Source of the DNA: DATEDA01 sp963789885
Lineage (GTDB): Bacteria > Pseudomonadota > Gammaproteobacteria > Burkholderiales > SG8-39
NCBI GenBank assembly: GCA_963789885.1
Contig: CAWBNB010000005.1
Coordinates: forward strand, 248,001-312,000
Direction of reading: 5' to 3'
Length of the DNA: 64,000 nucleotides
A model generated the notes under the pieces. It was not told where the DNA came from and searched no databases. It was given only the letters and a program-made list of their open reading frames with translations. A program made the position numbers and the translations under genes. Positions 1-6,855 of this stretch are shown here, piece by piece (position 1 is the first letter of the stretch; every line of letters starts with the position of its first letter).

Positions 1-246
1 CTGGAAGACTCCCCGGCAGACGCCGCCAACATGCGTCTTCGGGCCGCTCTGATGCGTGCGATTCAGAAGTACGTCCGCGATCACAAACTCACCCAAGGCG
101 ACGTCGCCGCGCTCTTCGACGTGACCCAGCCCCGGGTGTCTGACCTGATGCGCGGAAAGATTGACCTCTTCTCGGTCGACACCCTGGTGAACATGGCGGC
201 CGCGGCGAAGCTAACCGTCGACGTCCGCGTCCGCGAACCGGCGTAG
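1..246 (+). CDS. XRE-family HTH regulator, antitoxin-like (5' partial)
   Basis: The reading frame is open from the first base of the window, and the residues before the first ATG (position 31) already look like this family, so the gene starts upstream and is cut. The visible part is a compact helix-turn-helix domain: LTQGDVAALFDV forms the first helices, TQPRVSDLMRGKID the recognition helix, and a short beta-like tail (KLTVDVRVREP) ends the protein. This is the layout of small HigA-type antitoxins and related XRE regulators, usually encoded just after a RelE/HigB-like toxin. A toxin gene, if present, lies outside the window. The gene sits beside a broken comM, suggesting island cargo. HTH assignment is firm; the antitoxin role is inference. 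Confidence 0.75.
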   Translation: MEDSPADAANMRLRAALMRAIQKYVRDHKLTQGDVAALFDVTQPRVSDLMRGKIDLFSVDTLVNMAAAAKLTVDVRVREPA

Positions 247-253
247 ACACGCT

Positions 254-348
254 CATCGCGAGCACGGGATGCTCGCGATGCGCATCATGAGCATGTTCAT
301 CACGCCCATCATGGGCGCCCCACACGCTACGATAAGACAATGTGTGGG
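254..348. repeat. Cluster of three perfect inverted repeats
   Basis: Three palindromes lie within 95 bases. The first has 11-bp arms (254-264 and 270-280) with a 5-base loop. The second has 7-bp arms (303-309 and 311-317) around one base. The third has 7-bp arms (319-325 and 342-348) around 16 bases. None is followed by a T-run, so they are not typical Rho-independent terminators. They fill the space between the HTH gene and the point where comM homology stops, and could be the end of an inserted element or a recombination site. Confidence 0.55.
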
Positions 349-408
349 CAATCCGGCGTCGCATCCATGTGGCGCAGGGGCGGAGCGACAGTAGTTCAGC
401 GAAGTAGC

Positions 409-1326
409 TCACACCGCCACTCTTGGACCGTAGCCGCCTCGCCCTCCCGCTCGAATCCACGCAGCACAAGCACGTCGTTTCCCATCATCGTAGAGGGCGA
501 GGCCTGAGGTCGAGTGGTGCGGGGAGCGGAACGGCCGCTCACGCCATTGATCGAGCTGAAAGTTAGTGCTCGCTAGCGAACGGAGCGCGGCTGATTCGAG
601 CGCCTCGTCGTCGGTCATCGGGGGCAGCAAGCCGGGCAGGCGCGCCGCCAGCATCGACTTGCCGGTCCCGGGTGGCCCGGCGAGCAGCAGGCTGTGCGAC
701 CCGGCAGCAGCAACCTCGAGCGCGCGCTTCGCGTGGGCCTGCCCCTTCACGTCCGCGAGGTCGGGGTAGGCGGTGCTCGCTGGGAGCTGCTCGGCGCTGA
801 AGCGCGCGATCGCAGACTCGCCGGTCAGATGCGCGCAAACCGCAAGCAGCGTCGGCGCTGGATGGATCGCCGCGTCGCGGACCAGGGCGGCCTCGGCGGC
901 ATTCGCGGCGGGCAGCACGAAAGCACGGCCCGATCGCGACGCGCGGTAGGTCATCGCGAGCGCGCCGCGGATGGCGCGCAGGTCCCCCGAGAGCGACAGC
1001 TCGCCCGCGAACTCGTGCGCCGCGAGCGCGCCCGTGGGGATCTGACGCGACGCGGCGGGGATGCCGAGCGCGATCGGCAGATCGAAGCGTCCGCTCTCCT
1101 TCGGCAGATCGGCGGGGGCGAGGTTGACGGTCACGCGGCGCGCGGGGAACTCGAAGCGGCAGTTGACGAGTGCCGCGCGCACGCGATCGCGCGCCTCCTT
1201 CACCTCCGTGTCGGGAAGCCCGACGATGGTGAAGCTCGGCAGCCCGTTCGCCAGATGGACTTCGACGGTGACGAGCGGCGCGTCCAGGCCGGTGAGCGCC
1301 CGGCTGTAGAGAACCGCGAGCGACAT
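409..1326 (-). pseudogene. comM: ComM/YifB Mg-chelatase-like AAA+ ATPase, 3'-truncated
   Basis: Intact ComM is about 500 residues, a hexameric branch-migration helicase used in natural transformation. Here the first roughly 274 residues are faithful: the N-terminal YifB domain (ARDRVRAALVN, PADLPKESGRFDLPIALG) and the AAA+ Walker A GPPGTGKS at residues 217-224. Homology stops just after RPFRSPHHSTS, near position 504. The remaining 31 codons are unrelated, and the Walker B region (expected as VLFLDELPEF) and C-terminal domain are absent. I checked the other frames past the break and found no continuation, so this is a rearrangement rather than an indel. The product is probably inactive. comM is a known insertion target (AbaR islands in Acinetobacter). 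Confidence 0.85.
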
Positions 1327-1410
1327 TCGCAGAAGAACGCACGGCGCGGAACGATGGAGGACCCATGATGCACGGGGAGGTGGCTCATCCCGTGCACCCG
1401 GCGCGCAGGA

Positions 1411-1650
1411 TCAACTCCCCAGTCGCCGTTCCAGCTCGGCGACGCGCGACTCGAGCGTCGCGAGCTGAGTGCGCGCCCGCGCGAGCAGCTTCGCCTGCAC
1501 GTCGAACTCCTCGCGAGTGACCAGGTCCAGTCGGCCGAGGGCCCCGGCGACGAGCGCCCGGAGATTCTTTTCGACGTCGCGCGCGGGGTTGGCGGCCAGT
1601 AGCTCTGCCATCCGTGCGGTCATTTCTTCGATCCACTTGGATTGTTGCAT
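1411..1650 (-). CDS. ubiK: Ubiquinone biosynthesis accessory factor UbiK (BMFP family)
   Basis: This 79-residue protein is strongly helical. An N-terminal segment (MQQSKWIEEMTARMAELL) is followed by a C-terminal coiled coil made of heptads (LLARARTQLATLESRVAELERRL). That is the BMFP/YqiC layout; UbiK binds the lipid-carrier UbiJ and assists aerobic ubiquinone biosynthesis. The ATG at 1650 is preferred over a GTG three codons upstream because the family begins MQ-like. It lies between comM and the divergent torF-glnK-amtB operon, a common betaproteobacterial order. Confidence 0.85.
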   Translation of the reverse strand: MQQSKWIEEMTARMAELLAANPARDVEKNLRALVAGALGRLDLVTREEFDVQAKLLARARTQLATLESRVAELERRLGS

Positions 1651-1716
1651 TGCTACCACACCAAAAAGTCCAGACGGGTTAGTCGGTACCCCAATGCGCG
1701 CTTTTGGGGTGTTTTC

Positions 1717-1733
1717 GGCACTTGTTTAGTGCA
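1717..1733 (+). promoter_or_regulatory. Candidate NtrC binding site
   Basis: GGCACTTGTTTAGTGCA contains GCAC (1718-1721), seven bases, then GTGC (1729-1732). This matches the GCAC-N7-GTGC architecture of strong enterobacterial NtrC sites such as those at glnA. A weaker relative (GCAC-N7-GGGC) lies at 1749-1763. The site is about 110 bp upstream of a sigma-54 promoter, a typical enhancer distance, and the operon it faces encodes a PII protein and an ammonium channel. Confidence 0.6.
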
Positions 1734-1825
1734 AGGAAACCAAAGACCGCACCGACATCGGGCGTCTCGCGCTTCTTGTATTCCAATCATCGCGACAACT
1801 TGCTGTTTCCAAACAACATTGTTTC

Positions 1826-1841
1826 TGGCATGTGAAATGCT
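1826..1841 (+). promoter_or_regulatory. Candidate sigma-54 promoter of torF-glnK-amtB
   Basis: TGGCATGTGAAATGCT carries the invariant GG (1827-1828) and GC (1839-1840) exactly 12 bases apart, as sigma-54 RNA polymerase requires, and fits TGGCAC-N5-TTGCW with two substitutions. Transcription would start near 1852, about 40 bases before the torF ATG. With the upstream NtrC-like site this implies induction under nitrogen limitation. Confidence 0.7.
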
Positions 1842-1890
1842 CCATGGCCTTTGCTTTTCTTGATCGTACCAACGCAAAAGGGGCTAATCC

Positions 1891-2808
1891 ATGAAGAAAC
1901 ACTTGCTCGCCACGGTCGCGGCCGCGGCCTTCGCCACTTCGCTCGCGCACGCGCAGGCGCCCGCGCCGACGCCCGAGCATACGGTCACCGGGAACATGAC
2001 GATCGCCACCGATTACCGGTTCCGCGGCATCTCCCAGACCTTTGGGGAGGGCTTCTTCGTCCCCGGGCCGACGATCCAGGGCGGCATCGACTACTCGCAT
2101 TCGAGCGGTTTCTACCTCGGCAACTGGAACTCGAACATCAGCGGCAACCAGTACCCGAACGGCTCGAGCATCGAGATGGACTTCTACGGCGGGTGGAAGC
2201 ACTCCTGGGACGATTTCGGCCTCGATGTCGGGACGATCTACTACTACTACCCGGGCGGGACCAAGCTGCAGGGCGTCGACAGCAACGGGGGCACGTCCTA
2301 CACCTACGTCAGCAACTGGGAGGCCTATCTCGGCGGCAGCTGGAAGTGGTTCTCGCTGAAGTACTCCTACTCCTTCACGAACTACTTCGGCCTGTCGCAG
2401 AGCGCGATCAACGGGCTCTGCAATCCCAACAACTCGGCGTGCCAGACCCCGACCGCGAGCGGCGCGCTCGGGATACCGCCGCTCACCCAGGGCAGCCTGC
2501 CGCAGAACGGCGACACCAAGGGTACGCAGTACCTCTTTGGCGCGTTCAACTACGAAATCATGCCCAAGCTCACGCTCACGGCGACCGCTGGTTACACGTG
2601 GGTCGGCAGCTACAGCCAGCTCAACTACTTCGACTTCAAGGTCGGCGCGACCTATGACCTCGCGGGCTGGCTGCTGAGCGCGAACATCATCGGCACCGAC
2701 GCCGACAAGCAGTACTGGTACGCCTGCAACCAGGGCTGCGCCTCCGGATCGAAGGTCCGCGAGATCGGCTCGACCGGTCTGGTGCTGTCGGTCGGGAAGA
2801 CGTTCTAG
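1891..2808 (+). CDS. TorF-family putative outer-membrane porin
   Basis: The 305-residue product has a Sec signal peptide (first about 22 residues, ending AHAQ) and then the conserved TorF/TIGR02001 opening (NMTIATDYRFRGISQT). Alternating aromatic-rich strands follow (FYLGNWNSN, GTIYYYYPG, WKWFSLKYSYSFTNYFG), and the C-terminus ends VGKTF, a terminal phenylalanine typical of BamA-recognised outer-membrane barrels. It is the first gene of an operon with glnK and amtB, so it probably lets ammonium or another small nitrogen compound across the outer membrane. Substrate is inference from position. The family is known mainly from this genomic context. Confidence 0.85.
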   Translation: MKKHLLATVAAAAFATSLAHAQAPAPTPEHTVTGNMTIATDYRFRGISQTFGEGFFVPGPTIQGGIDYSHSSGFYLGNWNSNISGNQYPNGSSIEMDFYGGWKHSWDDFGLDVGTIYYYYPGGTKLQGVDSNGGTSYTYVSNWEAYLGGSWKWFSLKYSYSFTNYFGLSQSAINGLCNPNNSACQTPTASGALGIPPLTQGSLPQNGDTKGTQYLFGAFNYEIMPKLTLTATAGYTWVGSYSQLNYFDFKVGATYDLAGWLLSANIIGTDADKQYWYACNQGCASGSKVREIGSTGLVLSVGKTF

Positions 2809-2872
2809 AGCCGCAGTCGTGCGCCGGGTCGGGGAGCTTCAGGCCCGGCGCGCGCTCAATGAGGGAAATGTC

Positions 2873-3211
2873 ATGAAACTAGTCACGGCCATCATCAAGC
2901 CGTTCAAGCTCGACGAGGTGCGTGAGGCGCTGTCCGCCATCGGCGTGCAGGGCATCACCGTCACCGAGGTCAAGGGCTTCGGGCGGCAGAAGGGCCATAC
3001 CGAGCTTTACCGCGGCGCCGAGTACGTGGTCGACTTTCTGCCGAAGGTCAAGATCGAAGCCGCGATCAAGAGCGACATGCTCGAGCAGGTGATCGAGGCG
3101 ATCGAAAAGTCGGCGAACACCGGCAAGATCGGCGACGGCAAGATCTTCGTGTTCGAGCTCGAACAGGTCGTGCGCATCCGCACCGGCGAGACCGGCGCGG
3201 AAGCGCTCTAG
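2873..3211 (+). CDS. glnK: PII nitrogen regulatory protein GlnK
   Basis: This 112-residue PII protein starts at the ATG preceded by GAGGG. The family signature MKLVTAIIKPFKLDEVREAL begins there. The T-loop retains Tyr51 (in RGAEYVVDF), the residue uridylylated by GlnD. The C-terminal signature GKIGDGKIFV, which helps form the ATP/2-oxoglutarate site, is complete. Immediately upstream of amtB, it is expected to plug the ammonium channel when nitrogen is plentiful and to report nitrogen status to the NtrBC system. Expression is likely NtrC/sigma-54 dependent through the promoter ahead of torF. Confidence 0.97.
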   Translation: MKLVTAIIKPFKLDEVREALSAIGVQGITVTEVKGFGRQKGHTELYRGAEYVVDFLPKVKIEAAIKSDMLEQVIEAIEKSANTGKIGDGKIFVFELEQVVRIRTGETGAEAL

Positions 3212-3224
3212 AGGAGTCAGATCC

Positions 3225-4769
3225 ATGAAAAAGCTGATTGCGCTCGTCGCGCTCTTCGGCGCCGTCACGTTCGGCGCCGCAGGCACGGTCCTCGCGCAGA
3301 TCGACACGACGAACCCGGCGAAGCCGGGCGCGGCCGCGGAGCCGGCCAAGGCCGAGGCGAAGGCCGAAGCCGCACCGGCCAAGGCCGAAGCCGCGCCGGC
3401 CAAGGCCGAGGAGAAAAAGGAAGAGGCGAAGGCGCCCGCACCGACGCCGAACAAGGGTGACGTGGCATGGATGCTCACCTCGACCGCGCTCGTGCTGATG
3501 ATGAGCGTGCCGGCCCTGGCGCTCTTCTACGGCGGCATGGTCCGGGCGAAGAACATGCTCTCGGTCCTGATGCAGGTGTTCGTGACCTTCTCGCTGATCA
3601 CGGTCATCTGGTGCATCTACGGCTACAGCCTGGCGTTTACCGAGGGGAACAGTTTCTTCGGCGGTTTCGACCGCCTGTTCCTGAGCGGTGCGCTCGACGC
3701 CGGCAAGGGCGAGTTCGCCATGGCCGCGACGTTCAGCAAGGGCGTGGTCATCCCCGAGATCGTATTCGTCGCGTTCCAGGCCACGTTCGCCGCGATCACC
3801 TGCTGCCTGATCGTCGGTGCATTCGCCGAGCGCATGAAGTTCTCCGCCGTGCTGATCTTCATGGTGATCTGGTTCACCTTCGCCTATGCGCCGATCGCGC
3901 ACATGGTCTGGTTCTGGATGGGCCCGGACGCCTACACCGATCCGAAGGTGGTCGATGCAATGAACGCGAAAGCGGGTCTCGTGTGGCAGTGGGGCGCGCT
4001 CGATTTCGCCGGCGGGACGGTGGTGCACATCAACGCCGGGGTTGCCGGGCTGGTCGGCGCCTACCTGACGGGCAAGCGGATCGGCTTCGGCAAGGAGGCG
4101 ATGTCGCCGCACAACCTGCCGCTCACGATGATCGGTGCGTCGCTGCTGTGGGTGGGCTGGTTCGGCTTCAACGCGGGGTCCGCGCTGGAGGCCGGCAACT
4201 CGGCGGCGCTCGCGTTCATCAACACGTTCCTCGCAACCGCCTGCGCCGTTCTCGCCTGGACCTTCGGCGAGTGGCTGTTCAAGGGCAAGCCGTCGATGCT
4301 GGGTGCAGCGTCCGGCGCGGTCGCCGGTCTGGTGGCGATCACTCCGGCCGCCGGGAACGTCGGGATCCCCGGCGCGTTCGTGATCGGCATCGCCGCGGGG
4401 CTGATCTGCCTGTGGGGCGTGAATGGCCTCAAACGGATGCTCGGCGCGGACGACACGCTCGACGTGTTCGGCGTGCACGCCGTCGGCGGGATCCTCGGCG
4501 CGCTTCTCACCGGCGTGTTCAATGCGCCGAGCCTCGGCGGCCCCGGATTCGTGACCGACTGGGTCACCGCGGCGACCGGCTACACGAGCATCGGCGAGCA
4601 GCTTTGGGTCCAGTTCAAGGCGGTCTGCCTGACGATCGTCTGGACCGGGATCGTGGCCTTCATCGCCTACAAGATCGCGGACATGGTCGTCGGGCTGCGC
4701 GTCTCCGAAGAGGAGGAGCGCGAAGGCCTGGACGTGAACTACCACGGCGAGGCTGCCTACCACGCATAG
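3225..4769 (+). CDS. amtB: Ammonium transporter AmtB with Ala/Lys/Glu-rich N-terminal extension
   Basis: The 514-residue product starts 13 bases after glnK with a good GAGG ribosome site. A cleavable signal peptide (about residues 1-25) is followed by a charged linker (31-76) built from AKAEA and EAAPAKA units, then an 11-helix Amt core. Core hallmarks include FYGGMVRAKNMLS, DFAGGTVVHINAG with the first pore histidine, and VFGVHAVGGILGALLTG with the second. The channel conducts ammonia from ammonium and is gated by GlnK. E. coli AmtB is about 430 residues; the excess here is the linker. Confidence 0.96.
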   Translation: MKKLIALVALFGAVTFGAAGTVLAQIDTTNPAKPGAAAEPAKAEAKAEAAPAKAEAAPAKAEEKKEEAKAPAPTPNKGDVAWMLTSTALVLMMSVPALALFYGGMVRAKNMLSVLMQVFVTFSLITVIWCIYGYSLAFTEGNSFFGGFDRLFLSGALDAGKGEFAMAATFSKGVVIPEIVFVAFQATFAAITCCLIVGAFAERMKFSAVLIFMVIWFTFAYAPIAHMVWFWMGPDAYTDPKVVDAMNAKAGLVWQWGALDFAGGTVVHINAGVAGLVGAYLTGKRIGFGKEAMSPHNLPLTMIGASLLWVGWFGFNAGSALEAGNSAALAFINTFLATACAVLAWTFGEWLFKGKPSMLGAASGAVAGLVAITPAAGNVGIPGAFVIGIAAGLICLWGVNGLKRMLGADDTLDVFGVHAVGGILGALLTGVFNAPSLGGPGFVTDWVTAATGYTSIGEQLWVQFKAVCLTIVWTGIVAFIAYKIADMVVGLRVSEEEEREGLDVNYHGEAAYHA

Positions 4770-4771
4770 CC

Positions 4772-4800
4772 CACCGGGCGGGGCAGGCCCCCGCCCGGTG
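4772..4800 (+). other. Perfect 12-bp hairpin directly after amtB
   Basis: Arms 4772-4783 and 4789-4800 are perfectly complementary around a 5-base loop, starting two bases after the amtB stop codon. There is no T-run, so it may protect the mRNA 3' end ahead of the true terminator 45 bases downstream. Confidence 0.5.
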
Positions 4801-4844
4801 TCCGCTCCCGATAGCAGGGGCGAAGCCCGAAAGGGCTAGTCTTC

Positions 4845-4874
4845 AAGGGCGCCGCTCGGCGCCCTTTTCTTTTT
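4845..4874 (+). terminator. Rho-independent terminator of torF-glnK-amtB
   Basis: A 9-bp GC-rich stem (AAGGGCGCC at 4845-4853 pairing with GGCGCCCTT at 4858-4866) with a GCTC tetraloop is followed by TTCTTTTT. It closes the nitrogen operon. Confidence 0.9.
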
Positions 4875-5087
4875 CCGCGCAACAGCTTGTCACTTGCGTG
4901 CAAAAAGTCCGGCGCGCGACCCGCCCGGATTGGCTCCATCTGCCCGGCACGTCCTATTAAAGAGATCTCACGCCCGTCCGCGGGGCTGGTGCAGCAGGCG
5001 TATGGCTCGTTCAGGTAGGGCGTGCGAGCATGCCGCGCTGCCGAGGGCACACGGGCGCTGCGTCGGAACGGTTAGGGTCGGATCTTC
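4875..5087. other. Intergenic stretch, nothing recognised
   Basis: Together with the two hairpins this is the 318-base gap between amtB and the FecR-type gene. I see no convincing coding region, RNA gene or strong sigma-70 promoter in it; the promoter of the following gene must be here but is not obvious. Confidence 0.4.
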
Positions 5088-5579
5088 ATGGCCGGGACAG
5101 ATCGGAGAGGGTGGTCCTTCGCATTCGCGGCGGCGCTGTTCGCCGCGATGACCGGTGCCGTCCGGGCGCAAGGCACGTCCCCGGGGCAATTTGTCGCGGT
5201 TGTAGGCGAGGTGCGCCTGGTCGGGCGGGACGGCACACCGCGTCCGGCCGAGCGGGGCGGCGAGGTGCGCGAGGGCGATACGATCGCCACCGGACCGGGC
5301 GCGATCGCGCAGATCCGGCTCGCGGACGGCGGGTTCCTCTGGATCCGGGCCGACACCGAGACCATGCTCGAGCGATTCGCGTACGCGGGCAGTGAGGACA
5401 AGAACGCGAGCATGTTCATCTCGCTGCTTAAAGGCGGGTTCCGCTCGGTCACCGGCCTCATCGGTCAGCTGAATCGCCCCGGCTACCGAATCACCACGCC
5501 CTCGGCGACGATCGGGATCCGGGGCACCGATCACGAGCCGTTCGTGGTGACGCCGGCGACCGCCCAGGCGCTGCAGTAG
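5088..5579 (+). CDS. FecR-domain protein, N-terminal part ending at an in-frame amber codon
   Basis: A signal peptide (cleavage near AVRAQ, residue 28) precedes a FecR-type domain: GQFVAVVGEVRLV, then GDTIATGPGAIAQIRLADGG, and the end-of-domain signature TPSATIGIRGTDHEPFVV. The frame stops at TAG (5577-5579) but the next codon, in the same frame, resumes sequence expected of this family (GTYDRVHSGQTFIQN). In relatives this region is continuous, so the TAG probably interrupts one original gene spanning 5088-6266. These proteins are periplasmic; function is unknown beyond resemblance to the FecR signalling domain. No ECF sigma factor or TonB receptor is nearby. Confidence 0.7.
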   Translation: MAGTDRRGWSFAFAAALFAAMTGAVRAQGTSPGQFVAVVGEVRLVGRDGTPRPAERGGEVREGDTIATGPGAIAQIRLADGGFLWIRADTETMLERFAYAGSEDKNASMFISLLKGGFRSVTGLIGQLNRPGYRITTPSATIGIRGTDHEPFVVTPATAQALQ

Positions 5580-6266
5580 ATGGCCGCGGGCACCTACGAC
5601 CGCGTGCACTCGGGCCAGACGTTCATCCAGAACAAGCAGGGGCTCACGCAGTTCGCGAGCCCGAACCAGACATTGTTCGTGTCCGACACGAGCGCCCCGC
5701 CCCGGCTCCTGCCGACGCCGCCGCCGGCGATCTACCGGATCCCGACGCCGGTCTCCGCTTCGCCGCAGCAGCCGCAGCAGGCCGGGCCCGGGACGCCCGA
5801 CCAACGCGGTTCGCAGACCGGAGGACCAGGCTCCGGCGACCAGAAAGGCCAGGCCGCGGGCGGCGTGCGCGAGGTCAGTCCCGGACTCCGCGACGCGTTA
5901 CGGGCGGCGCCCACCGACCCGGCCGCCAAAGCCGGCACCGCCGCCGGGTCGGCCGGCCCGGCGCCCTCGGGCATCCAGCAGATCCAGACCGCGCCCGCGC
6001 TGCAGGGACCTGCCGCGGTGAGCCCGATCCTGACGGCGCCTGCCCCGGCGCAAACGATCCAGACCGCGCCCGCGCTGCAGGGGCCCGCTTCGGTGAGCCC
6101 GATCCTGACGGCGCCTGCCCCGACGCAAACGATCCAGACCGCGCCCACACAGACGATCCAGACGCCTCCGAGCACGATCCAGCAGGCGCCGATCCTGCAG
6201 CAGACGCCGCTGACGAAGCCGATGGCGCCGACTGCCCCGATCAGTCCCAGCGCGATCCCGCGCTAG
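5580..6266 (+). CDS. C-terminal continuation of the FecR-domain protein, Pro/Gln/Ala-rich
   Basis: This 228-residue stretch is in the same frame as the FecR domain and begins directly after its amber stop. It opens with the end of the FecR fold (GTYDRVHSGQTFIQNKQG), then becomes low-complexity and rich in Pro, Gln, Ala and Thr, with two near-identical 25-residue repeats (IQTAPALQGPAAVSPILTAP and so on) and a partial third. The ATG at 5580 could allow separate translation, but I see no ribosome site and no signal peptide, so an independent product is doubtful. It is better read as the disordered tail of one 393-codon gene. Confidence 0.5.
   Translation: MAAGTYDRVHSGQTFIQNKQGLTQFASPNQTLFVSDTSAPPRLLPTPPPAIYRIPTPVSASPQQPQQAGPGTPDQRGSQTGGPGSGDQKGQAAGGVREVSPGLRDALRAAPTDPAAKAGTAAGSAGPAPSGIQQIQTAPALQGPAAVSPILTAPAPAQTIQTAPALQGPASVSPILTAPAPTQTIQTAPTQTIQTPPSTIQQAPILQQTPLTKPMAPTAPISPSAIPR
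5982..6156 (+). repeat. 75-bp tandem repeat inside the FecR-protein tail
   Basis: Two 75-base copies (5982-6056 and 6057-6131) differ at few positions, and a third, degenerate copy starts at 6132. The unit is 25 codons, so copy-number change keeps the frame. It encodes a Pro/Ala/Gln-rich segment. Confidence 0.85.
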
Positions 6267-6285
6267 TCGCCGCCGGGCGCGCCGC

Positions 6286-6756
6286 TCAGGGTCCGAGCCG
6301 GCGCAGCAGCGCGAACAGCGCCGCGCGCTCTTCGGGCGTCAGGCGTGCGGCGATCCGCGCCTCATGCTCGGTCACGCGGCGCTTGAGGCGCGCGAGCAGC
6401 CGCTTGCCTTCCCGCGTCAGCCACAGCCCGTTCGTCCGCCGGTCCGGTCCGGCGCGGCGCTCGACGAGCCGCCGGCCCTCGAGCTGGTCGAGCACCGCGA
6501 CCATCGTCGAGCGGTCGAGTCCCACCGCGTGCGCAAGCCGGCTCTGCGAGACGCCCGGGTTCGCCTCGACCAGCGCGAGCAGACCGAACCGTCCCGGCGA
6601 AACGCCCAAGCCGCCGGCCGAGCGCTCGAAGTCGCGGAACACCGCGAGCTGCGCGAGCCGCAGCTGATAGCCGAGCAGCCCCGGCAGCGGCCCGAGATCG
6701 AGGTCGTCACCGCCGCGCGGGCGGCCGCGCGGGTGACCGGATTGTTTGGAGGGCAA
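6286..6756 (-). CDS. MarR-family transcriptional regulator
   Basis: The 156-residue protein has the MarR winged-helix layout: VFRDFERSAGGLGVSPGRFGLLALV, then recognition-helix region SQSRLAHAVGLDRSTMVAVLDQLE, and the wing RRLVERRAGPDRRTNGLWLT with the family DxR motif. The only family-like start is a TTG at 6756, without a clear ribosome site, so the exact N-terminus is uncertain. It is divergent from the acyl-CoA ligase gene and probably represses it, released by an aromatic acid or its CoA thioester, as in related MarR proteins of benzoate and hydroxycinnamate pathways. Target and ligand are inference. Confidence 0.85.
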   Translation of the reverse strand: MPSKQSGHPRGRPRGGDDLDLGPLPGLLGYQLRLAQLAVFRDFERSAGGLGVSPGRFGLLALVEANPGVSQSRLAHAVGLDRSTMVAVLDQLEGRRLVERRAGPDRRTNGLWLTREGKRLLARLKRRVTEHEARIAARLTPEERAALFALLRRLGP

Positions 6757-6760
6757 ACGA
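6742..6760. promoter_or_regulatory. Possible MarR operator
   Basis: TTGTTTGGAGGGCAAACGA contains GTTTG (6744-6748) and CAAAC (6754-6758) as inverted arms around five bases, in the divergent interval between the MarR gene and its likely target. It overlaps the proposed TTG start of the regulator. Size and position fit a MarR-type operator, but the arms are short. Confidence 0.35.
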
Positions 6761-6855
6761 TTTGACGCACGGATGGTGCCCGGCTATCGTAGGCCAACGT
6801 CCGCCCCCCGTGCAACCCGCGGACCCGCCCCGCCACCGAGGTCCGCTCGACGCGC

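Noticed and set aside
89..469. 126-codon minus-strand frame between comM and the HTH gene
   Set aside because: No family signature, Arg-rich composition, overlaps the HTH gene antisense and passes through the inverted repeats.
3066..4763. 565-codon frame opposite amtB
   Set aside because: Antisense shadow of a well-conserved transporter; composition is biased and it covers the glnK-amtB junction.
5982..6156. CRISPR-like array
   Set aside because: Units are 75 bp with no spacers and lie in a coding frame; no cas genes are nearby.
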